Position numbers and translations under genes: made by a program. The notes under the pieces are model-generated. The model was given only the letters and a program-made list of their open reading frames with translations, was not told the origin of the DNA and did no database searches. From positions 407,577 to 471,576 of the forward strand of contig NZ_JAGFOA010000001.1 of the NCBI RefSeq assembly GCF_017592545.1: a DNA stretch of 64,000 bases. The letters are read 5' to 3'. Position 1 is the first letter of the stretch. Every line of letters begins with the position of its first letter. Shown here in pieces: positions 48,801-59,336 of this stretch. Source of the DNA: Microbacterium stercoris. Lineage in GTDB: Bacteria > Actinomycetota > Actinomycetes > Actinomycetales > Microbacteriaceae.

Positions 48801-51652
48801 GCCGTTCGTACCTTCATCGGCACATCGGAACGAACGACGCCGACCAGACCGCGATGGCCGAGGCGATCGGCGTCGGCGCGGACCGCCGTCGCGCGCTCGA
48901 ACGCGTGATGGATGCCGCGGTGCCGGCCGTGATCCGTCCGGGTGGGGCGTTCGCGCCCGGCGCGCTCCCCGAGACCGGCGCATCCGAGGCGGAGGCGCTC
49001 GCCGAGCTGCGCGCACTCGCCGCACGCAATCGCGTGCTGTCCCCGATGATCGGACTCGGCTACAGCGACACGATCACGCCGCCGGTCATCCAGCGGGGTG
49101 TGCTCGAGAACCCGTCCTGGTACACGGCCTACACGCCGTATCAGCCCGAGATCTCGCAGGGCAGGCTCGAAGCGCTGCTCAACTTCCAGACCATGGTCGG
49201 CGACCTGACCGGGCTGCCGGTCGCGAACGCGTCGATGCTCGACGAGGCGACGGCGGCCGTCGAGGGGATGCTCGTGGCGCGGCGCGCCTCGAAGAGCACG
49301 TCGAACGTCTTCCTCGTCGACGCGGATGCGCTGCCGCAGACGAAGGCCGTGCTCGCCGTCCGGGCCGAGGCGCTCGGCATCGTGCTGCACGAGACGCCCT
49401 ATGATCCGTCGGCCCCTGCCGCCCCGGATGCCTTCGGCGCCCTTATCCAGTACCCGGGCGCATCCGGGCGCATCTGGGATCCGCGCGACGCCATCGCCGC
49501 CGTGCAGGCGCGCGGCGGGCTCGCCGTCGTCGCGGCCGACCTGGTGGCGCTGACGCTGATCGCCTCGCCCGGATCGCTCGGCGCCGACATCGTGGTCGGC
49601 TCCACGCAGCGGTTCGGCGTGCCGCTTGGGTTCGGCGGCCCTCACGCCGGCTGCCTCGCCGTGCGCGCAGGTCTCGAGCGGCAACTGCCCGGCCGTCTCG
49701 TGGGCGTCTCCGTCGATGCCGAGGGGGCGCTCGCGTACCGGCTCGCCCTGCAGACCCGGGAGCAGCACATCCGGCGCGAGAAGGCGACGTCGAACATCTG
49801 CACCGCACAGGTGCTGCTGGCCGTCATGGCGTCGATGTATGCGGTCTATCACGGGCCCGAAGGGCTCTTCCGCATCGCGTCCGAGATCAACGCGAAGGCG
49901 AACAGCCTGTGGGCGCGGATCGAGGCTACCGGCGCTCAGGTTGTGCACCGCAGCTTCTTCGACACGCTGACGGTGCGTGTTCCGGGCGCCGCGGGCGACG
50001 TCATCGCCGAGGCGCATGAGCGCGGCGTGCAGCTCCACCTGGTCGACGCCGACACCGTCTCGCTCTCGGTGGGCGAGGCCACCACGCGCGACGACCTGGC
50101 GTCCGTGGCCGCGGCCTTCCACGCGGTCGCGACGGCCACGCGACCCGCCTTCGTCGGCGAGTTCCGCTCCATCCCGGAGGCCCTTCAACGCCAGGACGCC
50201 TTCCTCACGCACCCCGTGTTCCATGCGCACCGCAGCGAGACCGCGATGATGCGCTATCTGCGCGCGCTCGCCGACAAGGACTACGCGCTGGACCGCGGCA
50301 TGATCCCGCTCGGGTCGTGCACGATGAAGCTGAACGCGGCGGCCGCGATGACCGCGATCAGCTGGCCCGAGTTCGGCCGGATCCATCCGCTCGCACCGTC
50401 GGAGGACGTGGCCGGATACCTTGCGCTCATCGCCGAACTCGAGACGTGGCTGGCGGAGCTGACGGGCTACGACGCCGTGTCGCTGCAGCCGAACGCCGGA
50501 TCGCAAGGTGAGCTGGCAGGGCTGCTCGCGATCCGCGAATGGCACCGTTCGCGCGGCGAGCTGCGCCGCGATGTGTGCTTGATCCCGTCCTCGGCACACG
50601 GCACGAACGCGGCCTCGGCGGTGCTGGCCGGCATGCGCGTCGTGGTCGTCGCGACCGCGGAGGGCGGCGACGTCGACCTCGAGGATCTCCGGGCGAAGAT
50701 CACCGAGCACGCCGATTCTCTGGCCGCCCTGATGATCACCTACCCGTCGACCCACGGCGTCTACGAGGCAGACGTGAAGGACATCACGGCGGCCGTGCAC
50801 AGCGCCGGCGGCCAGGTCTACATCGACGGCGCCAATCTCAACGCCCTGGTGGGGCACTCCCGCTTCGGCGATCTCGGCGGGGACGTCTCGCACCTGAATC
50901 TGCACAAGACGTTCGCGATCCCGCACGGCGGCGGCGGCCCCGGTGTAGGACCGGTCGCGGCCAAAGCCCACCTCGCTCCGTTCCTGCCGACCGCAGAGCG
51001 CCCTGTCTCCGCGGCGCCGCACGGATCGGCCGGCATCCTGCCCATCACCTGGGCCTACATCCGGATGATGGGGCGTGCGGGCCTCACCGATGCGACGAGT
51101 GCCGCCGTGCTGGCCGCGAACTACGTCGCCGCCCGACTGCGCGATCACTATCCCGTGCTCTACACCGGCGAGCGCGGCCTTGTCGCGCACGAGTGCATCC
51201 TGGACCTGCGCCCGCTGCGCGAGGAGACGGGCATCACGGTCGACGATGTCGCGAAGCGGCTGATCGACTACGGATTCCACGCGCCGACCATGTCGTTCCC
51301 CGTGCCGGGCACGCTCATGGTCGAGCCGACGGAGTCGGAGGACCTGGGCGAGCTCGATCGCTTCGTCGAGGCCATGATCGCGATCCACGACGAGGCGCGG
51401 CGCGTCGGTGCAGGGGAGTGGCCCGCCGACGACAACCCGCTCGTGAACGCCCCGCACACCGCGGCGTGCGCCGTCGCGACCCAGTGGCCGCACCCGTATT
51501 CCCGCGAGCTCGCGGTCTACCCGGCGGGGAACAGCGCGGGCAAGTACTGGCCGCCGGTGCGCCGTGTCGACCAGGCCTACGGCGACCGGCATCTCGTCTG
51601 CGCGTGCCCGCCGATCGAGGCCTTCGCCGACGCCGGTAGCGTTGCCGGGTGA
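48797..51652 (+). CDS. gcvP: Glycine dehydrogenase (decarboxylating), P protein
   Basis: 951 residues, single-chain type with two PLP-fold halves. The PLP lysine is in [40 protein letters not shown] near the start and [19 protein letters not shown] in the middle fit the family. It decarboxylates glycine and loads the H protein. The ATG at 48797 overlaps the gcvH stop; the last base overlaps the next gene (GTGA). Confidence 0.96.
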   Translation: MSRSYLHRHIGTNDADQTAMAEAIGVGADRRRALERVMDAAVPAVIRPGGAFAPGALPETGASEAEALAELRALAARNRVLSPMIGLGYSDTITPPVIQRGVLENPSWYTAYTPYQPEISQGRLEALLNFQTMVGDLTGLPVANASMLDEATAAVEGMLVARRASKSTSNVFLVDADALPQTKAVLAVRAEALGIVLHETPYDPSAPAAPDAFGALIQYPGASGRIWDPRDAIAAVQARGGLAVVAADLVALTLIASPGSLGADIVVGSTQRFGVPLGFGGPHAGCLAVRAGLERQLPGRLVGVSVDAEGALAYRLALQTREQHIRREKATSNICTAQVLLAVMASMYAVYHGPEGLFRIASEINAKANSLWARIEATGAQVVHRSFFDTLTVRVPGAAGDVIAEAHERGVQLHLVDADTVSLSVGEATTRDDLASVAAAFHAVATATRPAFVGEFRSIPEALQRQDAFLTHPVFHAHRSETAMMRYLRALADKDYALDRGMIPLGSCTMKLNAAAAMTAISWPEFGRIHPLAPSEDVAGYLALIAELETWLAELTGYDAVSLQPNAGSQGELAGLLAIREWHRSRGELRRDVCLIPSSAHGTNAASAVLAGMRVVVVATAEGGDVDLEDLRAKITEHADSLAALMITYPSTHGVYEADVKDITAAVHSAGGQVYIDGANLNALVGHSRFGDLGGDVSHLNLHKTFAIPHGGGGPGVGPVAAKAHLAPFLPTAERPVSAAPHGSAGILPITWAYIRMMGRAGLTDATSAAVLAANYVAARLRDHYPVLYTGERGLVAHECILDLRPLREETGITVDDVAKRLIDYGFHAPTMSFPVPGTLMVEPTESEDLGELDRFVEAMIAIHDEARRVGAGEWPADDNPLVNAPHTAACAVATQWPHPYSRELAVYPAGNSAGKYWPPVRRVDQAYGDRHLVCACPPIEAFADAGSVAG

Positions 51653-52239
51653 GCTTCGCCGAGAACCCCCTGCTGCAGAACGACCTCGTCCGTCTCGAGC
51701 CCCTGGATCGCACGCACGGTGACGACCTCGCGCAGGCCGCGGGCGATCTCCACCGCATCTGGTACACAAGCGTGCCGGCGCCGGATCAGGTCGCGGCGGA
51801 GATCGATCGCCGTCTTGCCATGCAGGCGGCGGGGGAGATGGCGCCGTGGGCGGTCGTCGACGCCCGCACGGGCCGGGCGGTCGGCATGACGACGTTCTGC
51901 AACATCGACGAGGCCAACCGACGCGTCGAGATCGGGTACACCTGGATCGCGGCCTCCGCGCAGGGCACCGGAATCAACCCGGCCGCCAAGCTGCTCCTGC
52001 TGCAGCGTGCGTTCGAGCAGCTCGACGTGATCGCCGTGCAGTTCTTCACCCACTGGCACAACCACCAGTCGCGCACCGCGATCGCGCGCCTCGGCGCCAA
52101 GCAGGACGGCGTGCTCCGCAACCACCGCATCCTCCCCGACGGCACGATCCGTGACACGGTCGTGTTCTCGATCCTGGCCAGCGAGTGGCCGGCCGTGCGC
52201 GCCGGGCTCGAATACCGGATCGCGCGCCGCGCCTCCTGA
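51649..52239 (+). CDS. GNAT N-acetyltransferase, RimJ/RimL-like
   Basis: 196 residues. Family blocks: [21 protein letters not shown] at the start, [26 protein letters not shown] (acetyl-CoA binding) and [27 protein letters not shown]. It resembles RimL-type enzymes that act on protein N-termini or small molecules. The GTG overlaps the gcvP stop, so it is the tail of the glycine operon. Confidence 0.86.
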   Translation: MSFAENPLLQNDLVRLEPLDRTHGDDLAQAAGDLHRIWYTSVPAPDQVAAEIDRRLAMQAAGEMAPWAVVDARTGRAVGMTTFCNIDEANRRVEIGYTWIAASAQGTGINPAAKLLLLQRAFEQLDVIAVQFFTHWHNHQSRTAIARLGAKQDGVLRNHRILPDGTIRDTVVFSILASEWPAVRAGLEYRIARRAS

Positions 52240-52248
52240 TCCGAGCCG

Positions 52249-53052
52249 TCAGAACACGCCGGGCCAGAGGGACGCGGCGAGGGGATATCCCACGAACGCG
52301 ATCGTGTCGATGAGCGCATGCGCCACGACCAGCGGCATCAGCCGGCCCCAGCGGCGGTAGCACCAGCCGAACACGATGCCCATGGCGACGTTGCCGACGA
52401 TCGAGCCGAAGCCCTGGTACGCGTGGTACGCGCCACGCAGGAGGGCGGCCGCGATGATGATCCGCCACGATCCCCAGCCGAGGCGAGACAGCCGATCGCC
52501 GAGGTAGCCGATCACCACCACCTCTTCGATGAGCCCCGCGCGCAGGGCCGACAGGATGAGCAGAGGCACCGTCCAGGCCTCGATCCCCGCGGAGGCCTGG
52601 ACCGTCACGGTGACGCCCAGCGCGCGTCCGCCCGCGTAAAGGGCGAGCCCCGGGATGCCGATCGCCGCCAGGAGCAGCAGTCCGCGGCTGAGGTCGCCGC
52701 CGAAGCGCGTGAAGTCGAGTCCCAGCCGGCGCAGCGCATTGCGCCCCGGCTCCCACAGCAGGTAGAGCACGATGCCCACCAGCGCGAGGTCGAAGGCCAC
52801 GTCCAGCACGCGGTAGATCACGTCCCAGATGACCTCGGCCGACATCGGCTGATTCAGCTGGGCGGACTGCTGCGAGAGGGGAGTGCTGTCGAGCAGCCTT
52901 TTCACGAGAGCGAGCACCGCGTACAGTGCCGACTGTCCGACCGTGATGGCCATAACGAGGCCGATCTCCACACGAAGGCGTGTGCGATCAGCGGCGGCGA
53001 CGGGAGTCGGAAACGGATCAGCCGGGGTCACCGAGCAAGGGTCGCACAGCAT
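52249..53052 (-). CDS. CPBP-family intramembrane metalloprotease
   Basis: About 267 residues with 7-8 membrane helices. The family motifs are present: GLIEEVVVIGYLGDRL (EE...R) and GAYHAYQGFGSIVGNVAMGI with the His, then VVAHALIDTIAF. Such proteases (Abi/CPBP) work in protein maturation or, in some contexts, bacteriocin immunity; nothing of that kind is adjacent. Start is uncertain: ATG 53052 has AAAGG directly before it; GTG 53031 is an alternative. It is divergent from the peptide importer. Confidence 0.85.
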   Translation of the reverse strand: MLCDPCSVTPADPFPTPVAAADRTRLRVEIGLVMAITVGQSALYAVLALVKRLLDSTPLSQQSAQLNQPMSAEVIWDVIYRVLDVAFDLALVGIVLYLLWEPGRNALRRLGLDFTRFGGDLSRGLLLLAAIGIPGLALYAGGRALGVTVTVQASAGIEAWTVPLLILSALRAGLIEEVVVIGYLGDRLSRLGWGSWRIIIAAALLRGAYHAYQGFGSIVGNVAMGIVFGWCYRRWGRLMPLVVAHALIDTIAFVGYPLAASLWPGVF

Positions 53053-53268
53053 CCTTTGTGCAAGCGTTTCCAGATCTGCCAGGCGAGAATCGCCTCGTGC
53101 GGGGCGGTGTGATGCATAATGCCCAGCGCTCGCGGTCCGGTGTAAAGCCTCTGTAACGGTTCTGCGCACCATTTCCGTCAGACCGACAAGCGGCTTAGAG
53201 TCATCGCATCGCAACGACGCCCTCTTCGGTGTCCGCGCATGTCCCTTACCTTCCCCAGGAGGAACCCT

Positions 53269-54900
53269 GTGAAGCGCAACAAGATCGCCCTGCCGGGCGT
53301 CGTGCTGCTGGGCGCCGCGAGCCTCGTGCTCGCCGGCTGCGCCAGCGGCGGCGGCGAGTCCAACGGCACCGAGAAGCCCGCCGAGGGCTCGTCGACCGCC
53401 GTCATCTCGACGAACGGCTCGGAGCCCCAGAACCCGCTGATCCCGACGAACACGAACGAGACCGGCGGCGGCAAGGTCGTCGACTCGATCTTCGCGGGCC
53501 TCATCTCGTACAACGCCGACGGCTCGGTCGTCAACGATGTCGCCGAGGACATCACGGTCGACTCGCCGACGCAGCTGACCGTCAAGATCCGCGACGGTCT
53601 GACCTTCACGGACGGCACCCCCGTGCAGGCGCACAACTTCATCGACGCCTGGAACTACGGCGCGAAGCTGTCGAACGCCCAGGCCTCCTCGTACTTCTTC
53701 GAGGACATCGAGGGCTTCAGCTGGGACGAGGACTCCGAGCTCACCGGCCTCAAGGAGGTCGACGACCTCACGTTCACGATCACGCTGAACAAGCCGGCCT
53801 CCGACTTCGGAATCCGCCTCGGATACTCGGCCTTCTACCCGCTCCCCGACGTCGCGTTCGAGGACATGGAGGCCTTCGGCCAGAACCCGATCGGCAACGG
53901 CCCGTACAAGCTCGACGGCGACGGCGCCTGGCAGCACGACGTGCGCATCGACCTGGCGGTCAACGAGGACTACGACGGTCCCCGCAAGCCCAAGAACGGT
54001 GGCCTCGACATCATCTTCTACGCCACGCAGGAGGCCGCGTACGCCGACCTCCAGGGTGGCAACGTCGACGTCATCGACGCGATCCCGGACAGCGCGCTGG
54101 AGACCTTCGAGGACGACCTGAAGGGTCGTGCGGTCAACCAGCCCGCGGCCATCTTCCAGTCGGTGACCATCCCCGAGTGGCAGGAGGGCTTCCAGACGGA
54201 CGAGGAGGGTCGTCTCCGCCGCGCGGCGATCTCGCACTCCATCAACCGCGACGAGATCACCGACGTGATCTTCAAGGGCTCGCGCACCCCGGCGACCGAC
54301 TTCACCTCGCCGGTCATCGACGGCTGGAGCGACGAGGTCCCCGGCAGCGAGGTGCTCGAGTACGACCCGGAGCTCGCCAAGGAGCTGTGGGCCGAGGCCG
54401 AGGCCATCAAGCCCTTCACGGGTGAGCTCACCATCGCGTACAACGCCGATGGCGGTCACCAGACGTGGGTCGACGCGACGGTCAACTCGATCGCGAACAC
54501 GCTCGGCATCGACGTCGCGGGCAACCCGTTCCCCGACTTCGCCGGTCTGCTCGACGCGCGCGACAACCAGCAGGTCAGCGCGTTCCGCTCCGGATGGCAG
54601 GCCGACTACCCGGGTCTGTACAACTTCCTCGGCCCGCTCTACGCGACCGGTGCCGGCTCGAACGACGGCCTGTACTCGTCGGAGGAGTTCGACGGTCTGA
54701 TCGCCGAGGGCATCAGCTCGACCGATCCCGAGGAGCAGAAGGCCAAGTTCCAGGAGGCGCAGACGGTGCTCTTCACCGACCTGCCCGCGATCCCGCTGTG
54801 GTACTCCAACGCCACCGGCGGCTGGGCAGAGGGTGTCGACAACGTCGAGTTCGGCTGGAACTCGGTTCCGCTGTTCCACGAGATCACCAAGGCCGAGTAA
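53269..54900 (+). CDS. Oligopeptide-type ABC transporter substrate-binding lipoprotein
   Basis: 543 residues, SBP family 5 (OppA/DppA). The lipoprotein signal ends in LAGC. Typical blocks: LTVKIRDGLTFTDGTPVQAHNFIDAW, NPIGNGPYKL, RRAAISHSINRDEITDVIFKG and IPLWYSN near the end. It captures peptides or related substrates outside the membrane. The GTG at 53269 is set by AGGAGG 6 bases upstream; the longer reading from 53239 is poor. Ends before a hairpin at 54922. Confidence 0.93.
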   Translation: MKRNKIALPGVVLLGAASLVLAGCASGGGESNGTEKPAEGSSTAVISTNGSEPQNPLIPTNTNETGGGKVVDSIFAGLISYNADGSVVNDVAEDITVDSPTQLTVKIRDGLTFTDGTPVQAHNFIDAWNYGAKLSNAQASSYFFEDIEGFSWDEDSELTGLKEVDDLTFTITLNKPASDFGIRLGYSAFYPLPDVAFEDMEAFGQNPIGNGPYKLDGDGAWQHDVRIDLAVNEDYDGPRKPKNGGLDIIFYATQEAAYADLQGGNVDVIDAIPDSALETFEDDLKGRAVNQPAAIFQSVTIPEWQEGFQTDEEGRLRRAAISHSINRDEITDVIFKGSRTPATDFTSPVIDGWSDEVPGSEVLEYDPELAKELWAEAEAIKPFTGELTIAYNADGGHQTWVDATVNSIANTLGIDVAGNPFPDFAGLLDARDNQQVSAFRSGWQADYPGLYNFLGPLYATGAGSNDGLYSSEEFDGLIAEGISSTDPEEQKAKFQEAQTVLFTDLPAIPLWYSNATGGWAEGVDNVEFGWNSVPLFHEITKAE

Positions 54901-54921
54901 GACCTTTCTGATCCGCGCGTG

Positions 54922-54953
54922 ACGAGGCGGTGGCGGAGACGCCACCGCCTCGT
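54922..54953 (+). terminator. Hairpin between the binding-protein gene and the permease genes
   Basis: 14-base stem (ACGAGGCGGTGGCG and complement) with a 4-base loop, 21 bases past the oppA-type stop. As the permease genes follow on the same strand, it may act as a partial terminator, making more binding protein than permease. Confidence 0.75.
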
Positions 54954-55096
54954 TCCATGCACATTGGTCGGTCCATACACGTCACTCCCAGCAGAGTGGG
55001 CGCAGAATTGGTCGGCTTGCGGGCATTCCAGACCCAGGATGCCCACTCTTCCCCGTGCCATCGCACGGGCGCACTCACCCCGGAAGGAGGGGGAGG

Positions 55097-56026
55097 ATGC
55101 TCGCGTACATCCTCAGACGCCTGGTGCAGGTGGTGCCTGTCTTCATCGGCGCCACGCTGCTCATCTACTTCATGGTCTTCGCCATGCCCGGCGACCCGAT
55201 CGCCGCGCTGTTCGGCGACAAGCAGCCCCCGGAGGCCGTGCTCGAGCAGCTGCGCGCCCGGTACATGCTCGACCAGCCGTTCATCGTGCAGTATCTGCAC
55301 TACCTGGGCGGCATCCTGCGGCTCGACTTCGGCACGACCTTCTCGGGTCAGAGCGTGATGGAGGTGCTGGGGCGCACGTTCCCCGTCACCCTGCGTCTTG
55401 CCGTGATGGCCATCGTGATCTCGTTTGTGCTCTCGATCGTCATCGGCGGCGCCTCGGCCCTTCTCAAGGGCACGGTGTTCGACCACGCGATGCTCGTCGT
55501 CGCGCTGATCTTCATCGCCGTTCCGATCTTCGTGCTGGCGTTCCTCGCCCAGTACTTCCTGGGCGTGCAGCTCGAGTGGTTCAAACCCACCGTCGGGGCG
55601 AACAACGACTGGGGCGACCTCTGGCTGCCGGCGATCGTGCTGGGGTTCAGCATCTACGCCGCGAGCATGCGTCTGACGCGCTCGTCCATGATCGACACGC
55701 TGGGGCAGGACTGGGTGCGCACGGCGTACTCCAAGGGCCTCTCGCGCGGTCGCGTGATCCCCGTGCACGTGCTGCGCAACTCGCTGATCCCGATGGTGAC
55801 CGACATCGCGACGAACTTCGGCATCCTGATGGTCGGCGCGACCGTGACCGAGGGCATCTTCAACGTGCCGGGCGTCGGCAACACGCTGTTCCAGGCGATC
55901 ATCCGCCACGAGACGCCGACGGTCGTCTCCTTCGTGACCGTCTTCGTGATCGTCTACGTGCTCGTCAACCTTCTCGTCGACCTGCTTTACGGTCTGCTCG
56001 ACCCGAGGATCCGCTATGTCAAGTAA
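55097..56026 (+). CDS. ABC transporter permease, DppB/OppB type
   Basis: 309 residues, 6 membrane helices. LAYILRRLVQVVPVFIGATL is the classic N-terminus, MPGDPIAALFG follows, and RLTRSSMIDTLGQDWVRTAYSKGLS contains the EAA-like loop that meets the ATPase. GGAGGGGGAGG directly precedes the ATG. It forms the pore with the gene at 56016. The 197-base gap upstream holds a terminator and a long hairpin (54993-55001 with 55041-55049). Confidence 0.94.
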   Translation: MLAYILRRLVQVVPVFIGATLLIYFMVFAMPGDPIAALFGDKQPPEAVLEQLRARYMLDQPFIVQYLHYLGGILRLDFGTTFSGQSVMEVLGRTFPVTLRLAVMAIVISFVLSIVIGGASALLKGTVFDHAMLVVALIFIAVPIFVLAFLAQYFLGVQLEWFKPTVGANNDWGDLWLPAIVLGFSIYAASMRLTRSSMIDTLGQDWVRTAYSKGLSRGRVIPVHVLRNSLIPMVTDIATNFGILMVGATVTEGIFNVPGVGNTLFQAIIRHETPTVVSFVTVFVIVYVLVNLLVDLLYGLLDPRIRYVK

Positions 56027-56957
56027 CGCTGTGCACTACGTCGCGCCGATCAAGGCCGATGTCGTCGTCGATGCGGTCCGCCTCGGCGAGAAGCCGAGCA
56101 ATCTCTGGCTCGATGCCTGGCGCGACCTGCGTCGCCGCCCACTGTTCTGGATCTCCGTCGCGATCGTCGTGATCGTGACGGTGGCAGCGCTCTTCCCCGG
56201 CCTGTTCTCGCAGCTCCCGGCGTCCGGCCAGGGCGCCGCGAGTCTCGCGAAGAGCAACGCGGGCCCCGAGCCGGGGCACCCGCTCGGCTTCAGCTTCCAG
56301 GGCTACGACGTCTGGACCCGCCTGGTCCATGGCGCAGGGGTCTCGCTGAGCGTCGGCATCCTGGCGACCATCATCGGCACGGTCATCGGTGTGATCATGG
56401 GCGCGCTGGCCGCGTTCTACGGCGGATTCCTCGACTCGCTGCTCTCGCGCGTCGGCGACATCTTCTTCACGATCCCCTACATCGTCGCCGCCATCGTCGT
56501 GATGACCGTCGTGCCGCGCGAGTTCCGCACGGTGCTGGTGCTCGCCTTCGCGATCGGCGGCTTCTCGTGGGCCTCGACCGCGCGCATCGTGCGCGCCGAG
56601 GTGCTGCGGGTGAAGCAGTCCGACTACGTGATGGCCTCCATCGCGCTGGGTCTGTCGCGCTTCAAGACGATGCTCGTCCACGTGCTGCCCAACGCCATGG
56701 CCCCCGTCATCGTGGTCGCCACGGTCGGCCTCGGAAACGCGATCGTCGCGGAGTCGACCCTCTCGTTCCTGGGTGTCGGCCTTCCCGGCGTCGTCTCGTG
56801 GGGCGCCGACATCAGCCAGGCTCAGGCGTCGATCCGCACGGCGCCGATGGCGCTGTTCTGGCCGTCGCTCGCCCTCACGATCACCGTCCTCGCGTTTGTG
56901 ACGCTCGGCGAGCTGATCCGCGACGCCGTCGACCCGAAGTCGAGGGCCCAGCGATGA
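56016..56957 (+). CDS. ABC transporter permease, DppC/OppC type
   Basis: 313 residues. N-terminal soluble stretch, then 6 helices; FIVRAEVLRVKQSDYVMASIALGLS-type loop with EAA motif (visible as VLRVKQSDYVMASIALGLSR) and LSFLGVGLPGVVSWGADI near the end. It starts 11 bases before the end of the first permease gene, so both are made together. Confidence 0.93.
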   Translation: MSSNAVHYVAPIKADVVVDAVRLGEKPSNLWLDAWRDLRRRPLFWISVAIVVIVTVAALFPGLFSQLPASGQGAASLAKSNAGPEPGHPLGFSFQGYDVWTRLVHGAGVSLSVGILATIIGTVIGVIMGALAAFYGGFLDSLLSRVGDIFFTIPYIVAAIVVMTVVPREFRTVLVLAFAIGGFSWASTARIVRAEVLRVKQSDYVMASIALGLSRFKTMLVHVLPNAMAPVIVVATVGLGNAIVAESTLSFLGVGLPGVVSWGADISQAQASIRTAPMALFWPSLALTITVLAFVTLGELIRDAVDPKSRAQR

Positions 56958-58657
56958 GCGCCGCCGCGATGAACAAGGAGAACCCCGTGTCCGGCATCAA
57001 CACGACCGAGCCGCTGCTGAAGATCCGCGGTCTGAACGTCTCGTTCGGCACCGGCAAGGCCGCGCGCGAGGTCGTGCACGGCGTGGACCTGGAGGTCTAC
57101 CCGGGCGAGACGGTCGCGATCGTGGGCGAGTCGGGCTCGGGCAAGTCGACCACCGCGACCGCGGTCATCGGCCTGCTCCCGGGCACCGGCAAGGTCACGG
57201 GCGGCGAGATCACCCTCGACGGCGTCGACCTGGTGCACGCCGGTCGCCGGGAGATGGAGGCGATCCGCGGGCGCGAGATCGGCTACGTCCCGCAGGACCC
57301 GATGTCGAACCTCAACCCCGTGTGGTCGATCGGCTTCCAGGTGGGCGAGGCGATCAAGGCCAACGGCCTCGCCACGGGCCGCCGGGAGGTGCGCGAGCGC
57401 ACGATCGAGGTGCTGAAACAGGCCGGCCTCTCCGACGCCGAGCGCCGCCTCCACCAGTTCCCGCACCAGTTCTCGGGCGGCATGCGCCAGCGCGCGCTCA
57501 TCGGCATCGGCCTCGCGGCCGACCCGAAGCTGCTCATCGCCGACGAGCCGACCTCCGCCCTCGACGTCACGGTGCAGCGTGTGATCCTGGATCACCTCGC
57601 TTCGCTCACGCGCGAGAAGGGCACGTCCGTGCTCTTCATCACGCACGACCTGGGCCTTGCGGCCGACCGCGCCGACCGCATCATCGTGATGAACCAGGGC
57701 GAGATCGTCGAGTCGGGCCCGAGCCGCCTGATCCTCGAGAACCCGCAGCACCCCTACACGCAGCGTCTCGTCGCCGCGGCGCCCTCGCTGGCGTCGCAGC
57801 GCATCCAGGCCGTGGCGGAGGAGCGCGGCGTCGAGACCCTCGACGAGGTCGTCTCCGATCACCCCGTGATCGAGGTGCGCGACCTCGTGAAGGAGTACCG
57901 CATCCGCCAGGGCGGCTTCCGATCCGTGCCGTTCCGCGCGGTCGATGGGGTCTCCTTCCAGATCCCGAAGGGCAAGACCCTCGCGCTTGTGGGCGAGTCC
58001 GGATCGGGCAAGTCCACCGTGGCGAAGATGGTGCTCCAGCTCGAGTCGATCACCAGTGGCCAGCTGCTGATCGAGGGCAAGGATGCATCGAAGATGTCGT
58101 CCAAGGAGGTCTTCGGCCTCCGCAGCCGTATGCAGCCCGTCTTCCAGGACCCGTATGGATCCCTCGACCCGCTGCGCTCGATCGGGCACCTCATCTCCGA
58201 GCCCCTCAAGGTGCACGGCGTGGGCGACGAGAAGTCGCGCCAGGCGCGCGTCTTCGAGCTGCTCGAGCAGGTGTCGCTGCCCCGGGAGCTCGCCTGGCGC
58301 TACCCGAACGAGCTCTCGGGCGGTCAGCGTCAGCGCGTCGCGATCGCGCGGGCGCTCGCGCTCAAGCCCTCGATCGTTGTGCTCGACGAGGCCGTCTCGG
58401 CCCTCGACGTGCTCGTTCAGGACCAGATCCTGAAGCTCCTCGCCGAGCTGCAGGCCGAGCTGGGCCTGACGTACCTCTTCATCACGCACGACCTCGCGGT
58501 CGTGCGCGTCGCGGCCGACCTGGTCGCGGTCATGGAGAAGGGACGCATCGTCGAGCAGGGCACCGTCGACGAGATCTTCGCGTCCCCGCAGGAGGCGTAC
58601 ACGCAGCGCCTGCTCGACGCGATCCCGGGCGCCTCGGTGAACCTGGCCGGTCACTGA
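56954..58657 (+). CDS. ABC transporter double ATPase (OppD and OppF fused)
   Basis: About 567 residues with two complete ATPase units. The first has GESGSGKSTTATAV (Walker A), FSGGMRQRALIGIG (signature) and LLIADEPTSALD (Walker B). The second has GESGSGKSTVAKMV, LSGGQRQRVAIARA and IVVLDEAVSALD. HPYTQRLVAAAP and a similar C-terminal tail mark the Opp/Dpp group. The ATG at 56954 overlaps the permease stop, but AAGGAG sits 6-7 bases before a GTG at 56987, which may be the main start. Confidence 0.94.
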   Translation: MSAAAMNKENPVSGINTTEPLLKIRGLNVSFGTGKAAREVVHGVDLEVYPGETVAIVGESGSGKSTTATAVIGLLPGTGKVTGGEITLDGVDLVHAGRREMEAIRGREIGYVPQDPMSNLNPVWSIGFQVGEAIKANGLATGRREVRERTIEVLKQAGLSDAERRLHQFPHQFSGGMRQRALIGIGLAADPKLLIADEPTSALDVTVQRVILDHLASLTREKGTSVLFITHDLGLAADRADRIIVMNQGEIVESGPSRLILENPQHPYTQRLVAAAPSLASQRIQAVAEERGVETLDEVVSDHPVIEVRDLVKEYRIRQGGFRSVPFRAVDGVSFQIPKGKTLALVGESGSGKSTVAKMVLQLESITSGQLLIEGKDASKMSSKEVFGLRSRMQPVFQDPYGSLDPLRSIGHLISEPLKVHGVGDEKSRQARVFELLEQVSLPRELAWRYPNELSGGQRQRVAIARALALKPSIVVLDEAVSALDVLVQDQILKLLAELQAELGLTYLFITHDLAVVRVAADLVAVMEKGRIVEQGTVDEIFASPQEAYTQRLLDAIPGASVNLAGH

Positions 58658-58661
58658 TCCC

Positions 58662-59216
58662 GTGACGGACAAGCCTCTCGTCCTCCGCGCGCCCGCGGGC
58701 CTCTTCTGGCTCGTGGGCGTCGCGGTGGTCGTTGTGCTGCTGCTGGTCGACGTCGTGGCGCGCGGATCCTGGTCGCAGCTGCTGCTGGTGGCCCCGTGGA
58801 CGCTGATCCCGGTGTGGTTCGTCTGGGCCTTCCTGTATCTGCCGCACATCGCGGCCGACCGTGACGCCCTGCACGTGCGCAACCTGTTCCGCACGATCCG
58901 CCTTCCCTGGGCGTCGGTGGACGATCTCGTGATGCGCTGGCAGCTCGAGGTCCACCTCACCCCCGACGCCCGGGCCGCGGGCTTCGGCGGGCGCAAGGGC
59001 ATCGTCGAGGCGTGGTCGCTCACCAAGCGCTGGCGCGGCATCGGGCGTGCGCGGATCGACGAGACCGAGCAGACCCTCGACGTGCTGCGTGGCATGAAGG
59101 CGTCGGCCGGTCGGCAGCCCGGAGCGCTCCCGTCGGCCACCCTGAGCCCCGCGCCGCTCGTCGTCGCGGCGGTCATCGCCGTGTGGTGCGTGGCCTCGGT
59201 GCTGCTCGCCGGCTGA
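58662..59216 (+). CDS. Small membrane protein with PH-like domain
   Basis: 184 residues. Two N-terminal helices (LFWLVGVAVVVVLLLVDVVA and LLLVAPWTLIPVWFVWAFLY), then a PH-like stretch (DRDALHVRNLFRTIRLPWAS, DLVMRWQLEVHL) and a C-terminal helix (APLVVAAVIAVWCVASVLL). It resembles actinobacterial PH-domain membrane proteins. It lies 4 bases after the ATPase gene, so it is probably the last gene of that operon; function unknown. Confidence 0.75.
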   Translation: MTDKPLVLRAPAGLFWLVGVAVVVVLLLVDVVARGSWSQLLLVAPWTLIPVWFVWAFLYLPHIAADRDALHVRNLFRTIRLPWASVDDLVMRWQLEVHLTPDARAAGFGGRKGIVEAWSLTKRWRGIGRARIDETEQTLDVLRGMKASAGRQPGALPSATLSPAPLVVAAVIAVWCVASVLLAG

Positions 59217-59336
59217 CGGTTCCCGTCAGAACACGCCGCACGTGCTGGCCGGGTCGCGGCGTGTGGTGACGAACCGGCCGGATCCGGCCGGCGATGTCGG
59301 ATGTCCGGGGTAGCGTTGCGCGGTCGGAGGGGATTG

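Noticed and set aside
52249..53052. CPBP protease as part of a bacteriocin or phage-defence system
   Set aside because: No bacteriocin, toxin or defence gene adjacent; neighbours are a GNAT gene and a peptide importer.
53059..53072. TGCAAGCGTTTCCA, similar to a LacI-family operator upstream of the peptide importer
   Set aside because: Only part of the palindrome matches, no LacI-type gene is near, and it is about 200 bases from the importer start.
52249..54945. 898-codon minus-strand open frame across the importer binding-protein gene
   Set aside because: Only its last third encodes the CPBP protease; the rest is antisense to a clear lipoprotein gene.
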